Shown here one piece after another: positions 56,666 to 60,105 of a stretch of 60,105 bases of DNA (positions within the stretch are counted from its first letter, which is position 1; every line of letters starts with the position of its first letter). Source of the DNA: Gordonia sp. UBA5067 (GTDB lineage: Bacteria > Actinomycetota > Actinomycetes > Mycobacteriales > Mycobacteriaceae). A model generated the notes under the pieces. The model did not search any database. It was not told the DNA's origin and was given only the letters and a program-made list of their open reading frames with translations. The position numbers and the translations under genes were made by a program. The DNA lies in contig NZ_DIAX01000059.1 of assembly GCF_002414845.1 (NCBI RefSeq), positions 47,383 through 107,487 of the forward strand, read 5' to 3'.

Positions 56666-59358
56666 GCGCCCCCCAATGCCGCCAGCTTGGCCCCCAGCCG
56701 TTCGATTTCCTCGCGTGCGACCGCCTGCCGCCCCCGGATCTTCGCGACCACTTCGTCGGGAGCCTTCCCCAGGAACTGCTCGTTGCCCAGTTTCGCCGTC
56801 GTCGTCGCCATCTCCTTCTCGGCGACGGCAAGGTCCTTGGCGACGCGCCGCTTCTCCGCCTCGACATCAACCGTTCCGGACGTGTCGAGGTCGACGGTCA
56901 CGGTGGCCCCGCTCAGCCGAACCTCAATGGAGGCGGTGGCAGTGAAACGGTCGTCGGCCCGATCGAGCCGGGCAAGCGCATCGAGGTAGTGGCGCGAGGG
57001 TGCGAGGCCCGCCGCGTCGAGGCCGCTGAGCGTGGCGGCCACCCGCTGGCCCGGGCGCAGTCCCTGGTCGCTGCGGAAGCGGCGCACCTCGGTGACGAGC
57101 TTCTGCAGGTCGTCGATATGAGTGGCGGCGTGGTCGTCGCGCTCGATCCGCCGAGGCGCTTCGGCCCGCTCGCCGTCGGTCCCGGCACCGGAAGACACCG
57201 GCCACTGCGCGACGACGACGGACTCGCCACCGGTGAGCGCACGCCAGAGCGTCTCGGTGACGAACGGCATCACCGGCGACAGGGCGCGCAGCAACGGGTC
57301 GAGAACGGCCCCCAGTACGCGGGCCGTCGACGCCTTGCGCTCGTCGTCGGCCAACTGAACCTTTGCCAGTTCCAGATACCAGTCGCACACCTCGTCCCAG
57401 GCGAAGTGGTACAGCGCCTCGCATGCCTTGGCGAACTCGTACGACTCGAAACCCTCGTCGGCGACGGCGAGCACCTCGTCGAGCCGGTCGAGGATCCAGC
57501 GGTCGGCCTCGGTCAACGATGCCCGCGGCGGCAGGTCGCCCACCGCGGTCGCGGAGTTCAGGAGGGCGAACTTGGTGGCGTTGAACAGCTTGGTGGCGAA
57601 GTTTCGCGAACTCTGCGCGTGGTCCTCACCGACGGAGATGTCGCTGCCCGGGTTGGCACCGCGCGCCAGCGTGAAGCGCAGCGCGTCGGCCCCGAAGCGC
57701 TCCACCCAGTCCAGCGGGTCGATGCCGTTGCCCCGCGACTTGCTCATCTTGCGGCCGTGCTCGTCGCGCACCAGACCATGCAGGAAAAGATCGGTGAACG
57801 GCACGCGCGCGCCCCGATCCGACAGCCCCGCGATGTTCTTCTCGCCCACGTAGGTACCGAACATCATCATCCGGGCGACCCAGAAGAACAGGATGTCGTA
57901 ACCGGTGACCAGCACTGACGTCGGATAGAACTTGCGGAGGTCGGCGGTGTCCTCGGGCCAGCCCATCGTCGAGAACGGCCACAACCCCGACGAGAACCAC
58001 GTGTCGAGGACATCGGTCTCCTGGGTGTAGCCGGCCGGCGGATCCTCCCCCGGCGCCGGGCAGACGACCTCCCCGTCGGGTCCGTGCCAGATCGGGATGC
58101 GGTGGCCCCACCACAACTGCCGCGAGATGCACCAGTCGTGCATCTCATCGACCCAGCCGAACCACCGCGGCTCCATCGACCGCGGGTGGATCGCCGTCTG
58201 CCCGGTGCGCACCGCGTCGCCGGCGCGCTGTGCCAACGATTCGACGGCCACCCACCACTGCATCGACAGCCGCGGCTCGATCGGTTCGCCGGTGCGCTCG
58301 GAATGCCCGACGCTGTGACTGTAGGGACGAACCTCTTTGACGATGCGGCCTTGTTCGCGCAGCGCCTCGCACACGGCTGTGCGCGCCTCGAAGCGGCCGA
58401 GCCCGTCGAACTGCGTTCCGGTGTCGATGACACGGGCCTGCCCGTCGAGGATCGTGGGCATCGGCAGGTCGTGGCGCTGGCCGATCGCGAAGTCGTTCGG
58501 GTCGTGCGCGGGCGTGATTTTCACTGCGCCGGAACCGAACTCGGGATCGACGTAATCGTCGGCGATGACCGGGATGCGACGGTCGAGGAAGGGGTGCTCG
58601 AGTTCGGTGCCGACCAGCTGTGCGTAGCGCTCGTCGTCGGGGTGCACCGCGATCGCGGTATCGCCGAGCATCGTTTCCAGTCGTGTGGTGGCGACGACGA
58701 TGTGCGGCTCGTCATCGTTGAGCGATCCGTAGCGGAACGACACCAACTCGCCGTCGACGTCGGCGTACTTCACCTCGATGTCGCTGACCGCGGTCTGTAG
58801 CGTCGGCGACCAGTTGACCAGGCGTTCGGCCTGGTAGATCAACCCGTCGTCGAAGAGCTGCTTGAAGATGGTGTGGACGGCGCGCGAGAGGCCCTCGTCC
58901 ATGGTGAAGCGCTCCCGCGACCAGTCGACGCTGTCGCCGAGGCGGCGCATCTGATCGCCGATTGTCCCCGAGATCGCCCCCTTCTCCGCCCACACCCGCT
59001 CGATGAACGCCGCGCGGCCGAGATCATCGCGGCTTTTGCCCTCGCCGGCGAGTTTGCCCTCGACCATGGTCTGCATGGCGATCGCAGCGTGGTCCATCCC
59101 CGGAAGCCAGAGCACTTCGTAGCCCTGCATCCGGCGGCGACGGCTCAACACGTCCATCAGCACGTGCTCGTACGCGTGTCCCATATGCAGCGACCCGTTG
59201 ACGTTGGGCGGCGGGATGACGATGGAGAACGGCGGCTTGTCGCTGCTTGCGTCGGCGGTGAAGTACCCGGCGTCTACCCACCCCTGGTACAGCGCCTCCT
59301 CGTGATCGGCGGGATTCCAGGCGGCAGGCAGCGAGCTAGTCGCGTCGGGGGTAGTCAC
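56662..59358 (-). CDS. valS: Valyl-tRNA synthetase
   Basis: Class I aminoacyl-tRNA synthetase charging tRNA-Val, with editing of threonine. The 898-residue protein has the HIGH motif as HMGH (58-61), WDGLIYQ-like [15 protein letters not shown], the editing domain (about 200-350; [17 protein letters not shown]) and KMSKS at 537-541. It ends with a C-terminal coiled coil ([20 protein letters not shown]). The start is GTG 59358, for which there is no ribosome site; a promoter seven bases upstream suggests a leaderless transcript. No T-box leader can fit in that gap. Confidence 0.96.
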   Translation of the reverse strand: MTTPDATSSLPAAWNPADHEEALYQGWVDAGYFTADASSDKPPFSIVIPPPNVNGSLHMGHAYEHVLMDVLSRRRRMQGYEVLWLPGMDHAAIAMQTMVEGKLAGEGKSRDDLGRAAFIERVWAEKGAISGTIGDQMRRLGDSVDWSRERFTMDEGLSRAVHTIFKQLFDDGLIYQAERLVNWSPTLQTAVSDIEVKYADVDGELVSFRYGSLNDDEPHIVVATTRLETMLGDTAIAVHPDDERYAQLVGTELEHPFLDRRIPVIADDYVDPEFGSGAVKITPAHDPNDFAIGQRHDLPMPTILDGQARVIDTGTQFDGLGRFEARTAVCEALREQGRIVKEVRPYSHSVGHSERTGEPIEPRLSMQWWVAVESLAQRAGDAVRTGQTAIHPRSMEPRWFGWVDEMHDWCISRQLWWGHRIPIWHGPDGEVVCPAPGEDPPAGYTQETDVLDTWFSSGLWPFSTMGWPEDTADLRKFYPTSVLVTGYDILFFWVARMMMFGTYVGEKNIAGLSDRGARVPFTDLFLHGLVRDEHGRKMSKSRGNGIDPLDWVERFGADALRFTLARGANPGSDISVGEDHAQSSRNFATKLFNATKFALLNSATAVGDLPPRASLTEADRWILDRLDEVLAVADEGFESYEFAKACEALYHFAWDEVCDWYLELAKVQLADDERKASTARVLGAVLDPLLRALSPVMPFVTETLWRALTGGESVVVAQWPVSSGAGTDGERAEAPRRIERDDHAATHIDDLQKLVTEVRRFRSDQGLRPGQRVAATLSGLDAAGLAPSRHYLDALARLDRADDRFTATASIEVRLSGATVTVDLDTSGTVDVEAEKRRVAKDLAVAEKEMATTTAKLGNEQFLGKAPDEVVAKIRGRQAVAREEIERLGAKLAALGGA

Positions 59359-59365
59359 GGCGACA

Positions 59366-59395
59366 AGTCTAGGGATGACAGGCCAGAGCAGCCAA
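59366..59395 (-). promoter_or_regulatory. Promoter of valS, probably leaderless
   Basis: On the minus strand TTGGCT (59395-59390) and TAGACT (59371-59366) are 18 bases apart. The -10 ends seven bases before the GTG at 59358, so transcription should begin at or next to the start codon. This agrees with the lack of a ribosome site. Confidence 0.6.
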
Positions 59396-59408
59396 TCGAT
59401 CCCACACG

Positions 59409-59450
59409 ATTTCGCCCGTCCCCCTTCGATCGAAGTGGGACGGGCGAAAT
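59409..59450 (-). terminator. Long hairpin terminator after clpX
   Basis: ATTTCGCCCGTCCC (59409-59422) pairs perfectly with GGGACGGGCGAAAT (59437-59450). The loop contains CTTCGATCGAAG, itself a palindrome, so the stem can extend after one C/T mismatch. It lies 15 bases past the clpX stop and just upstream of the valS promoter. No T-run follows. Confidence 0.82.
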
Positions 59451-59465
59451 GAGGGAGGAAAAGTA

Positions 59466-60105
59466 CTAGGCGCTCTTGTCGTGCGGTTCGGCGCGGTGCT
59501 TCTTGCGCGGCACGACGGTCGGCAGGACGTTGTCGCGAACGGTTTCCCCGGTGACGACCACCTTTTCGACGTCGTCGCGGCTGGGAATGTCGTACATGAC
59601 CGGCAGCAGGACTTCCTCCATAATCGCGCGGAGCCCGCGTGCGCCCGTGCCACGGTGGATCGCCTGATCGGCGATCGCCTCCAGGGCGTCGTCGTCGAAC
59701 TCCAATTCGACGTTGTCCATCTCGAACAGCTTGGTGTACTGCTTGACCAGCGCGTTCTTTGGCTCGCTAAGGATGCTGACCAACGACGTCTTGTCAAGGT
59801 TGGTCACCGACGCGACGATCGGCAGGCGACCGATGAACTCCGGGATCAGGCCGAACTTGATCAGATCCTCGGGCATGACATCGGCGAAGTGGTCGGCGGT
59901 ATCCACCTCGTCCTTGGTGACAACCTCGTTGCCGAAGCCGATGCCGCGCCTGCCGACGCGGTCGGACACGATCTTCTCCAAGCCGGCGAAAGCACCGGCG
60001 ACGATGAACAACACGTTCGTGGTGTCGATCTGAATGAACTCTTGATGCGGATGCTTGCGCCCGCCTTGCGGGGGCACCGAAGCCTGGGTTCCCTCGAGGA
60101 TCTTC
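59466..60105 (-). CDS. clpX: ClpX, ATPase subunit of ClpXP protease, partial
   Basis: AAA+ unfoldase feeding substrates to ClpP. Only the C-terminal 212 codons are in the window; the N-terminal zinc domain and Walker motifs lie beyond the right edge. Visible parts are [20 protein letters not shown] (just at the edge), [19 protein letters not shown] with the sensor-1 region, [17 protein letters not shown], and the sensor-2 arginine in [20 protein letters not shown]. The frame continues upstream past the nearest Met at 60077, which is internal. It ends ahead of the long hairpin and valS. Confidence 0.96.
   Translation of the reverse strand, partial: KILEGTQASVPPQGGRKHPHQEFIQIDTTNVLFIVAGAFAGLEKIVSDRVGRRGIGFGNEVVTKDEVDTADHFADVMPEDLIKFGLIPEFIGRLPIVASVTNLDKTSLVSILSEPKNALVKQYTKLFEMDNVELEFDDDALEAIADQAIHRGTGARGLRAIMEEVLLPVMYDIPSRDDVEKVVVTGETVRDNVLPTVVPRKKHRAEPHDKSA

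Noticed and set aside
59359..59465. T-box leader for valS
   Set aside because: The gap to the promoter is only seven bases and the rest is the clpX hairpin, so there is no room for one.

Overview
The window is a 60 kb stretch of GC-rich chromosome whose gene order (ispG-rip1-dxr, rlmN, cdsA-frr-pyrH, tsf-rpsB, xerC, dprA-yifB-yraN, rnhB-lepB, rplS-trmD-rimM-KH-rpsP, ffh, glnD-glnB-amt, ftsY-smc-acyP-osmC, mutM-rnc-DUF177-sepIVA, coaD, rsmD-proB-obg-rpmA-rplU-rne-ndk-DUF4233-folC-valS-clpX) matches the core of mycolic-acid Actinobacteria (order Mycobacteriales). Gordonia or a close relative is my best guess; that is an inference from gene content and not a measured identity. Most genes lie on the minus strand in short-spaced or overlapping (ATGA/GTGA) operons. 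GTG and TTG starts are common.

Layout. 1-4.7 kb: isoprenoid (MEP) genes with the site-2 protease Rip1, then rlmN. 4.9-9 kb: CDP-diacylglycerol synthase, ribosome recycling, UMP kinase, EF-Ts and S2. 9.2-15.4 kb: two secreted wall-associated peptidase homologues, XerC, a siderophore-interacting reductase and the DprA/YifB/YraN cluster. 15.5-17.8 kb: an accessory pair, a Tat-exported cholesterol-oxidase-like enzyme and a TetR regulator, with a strong inverted repeat between them. 17.8-22.2 kb: rnhB, lepB and the S16/L19 operons. 22.3-27 kb: accessory arylsulfatase, a divergent AraC-type regulator and an amidohydrolase. 27-38.7 kb: ffh, the nitrogen-sensing glnD-glnB-amt set with GlnR-like boxes, ftsY, smc, acyP and osmC.

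The most unusual part is 38.7-43 kb. In M. tuberculosis mutM (fpg) is next to the osmC-like gene. Here about 3.4 kb separates them. That gap holds a frameshifted beta-helix-like gene, a membrane-anchored HNH nuclease gene, and two leftover pieces of mutM 3' ends, one behind each cargo block. The intact mutM and the nearer remnant share a perfect 13-bp direct repeat where their homology stops. This looks like repeated insertion at one codon position of mutM, each insertion supplying a new 3' end and stranding the old one.

43-60 kb: rnc, DUF177, SepIVA, coaD, a GH125 exo-mannosidase, rsmD, proB, obg, L27, L21, a long RNase E with two 15-bp tandem repeat blocks, ndk, folC, valS and the 3' part of clpX. 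Several hairpin terminators and promoters, two of them apparently leaderless, can be read directly. I saw no tRNA or rRNA gene, CRISPR array or intact insertion sequence.
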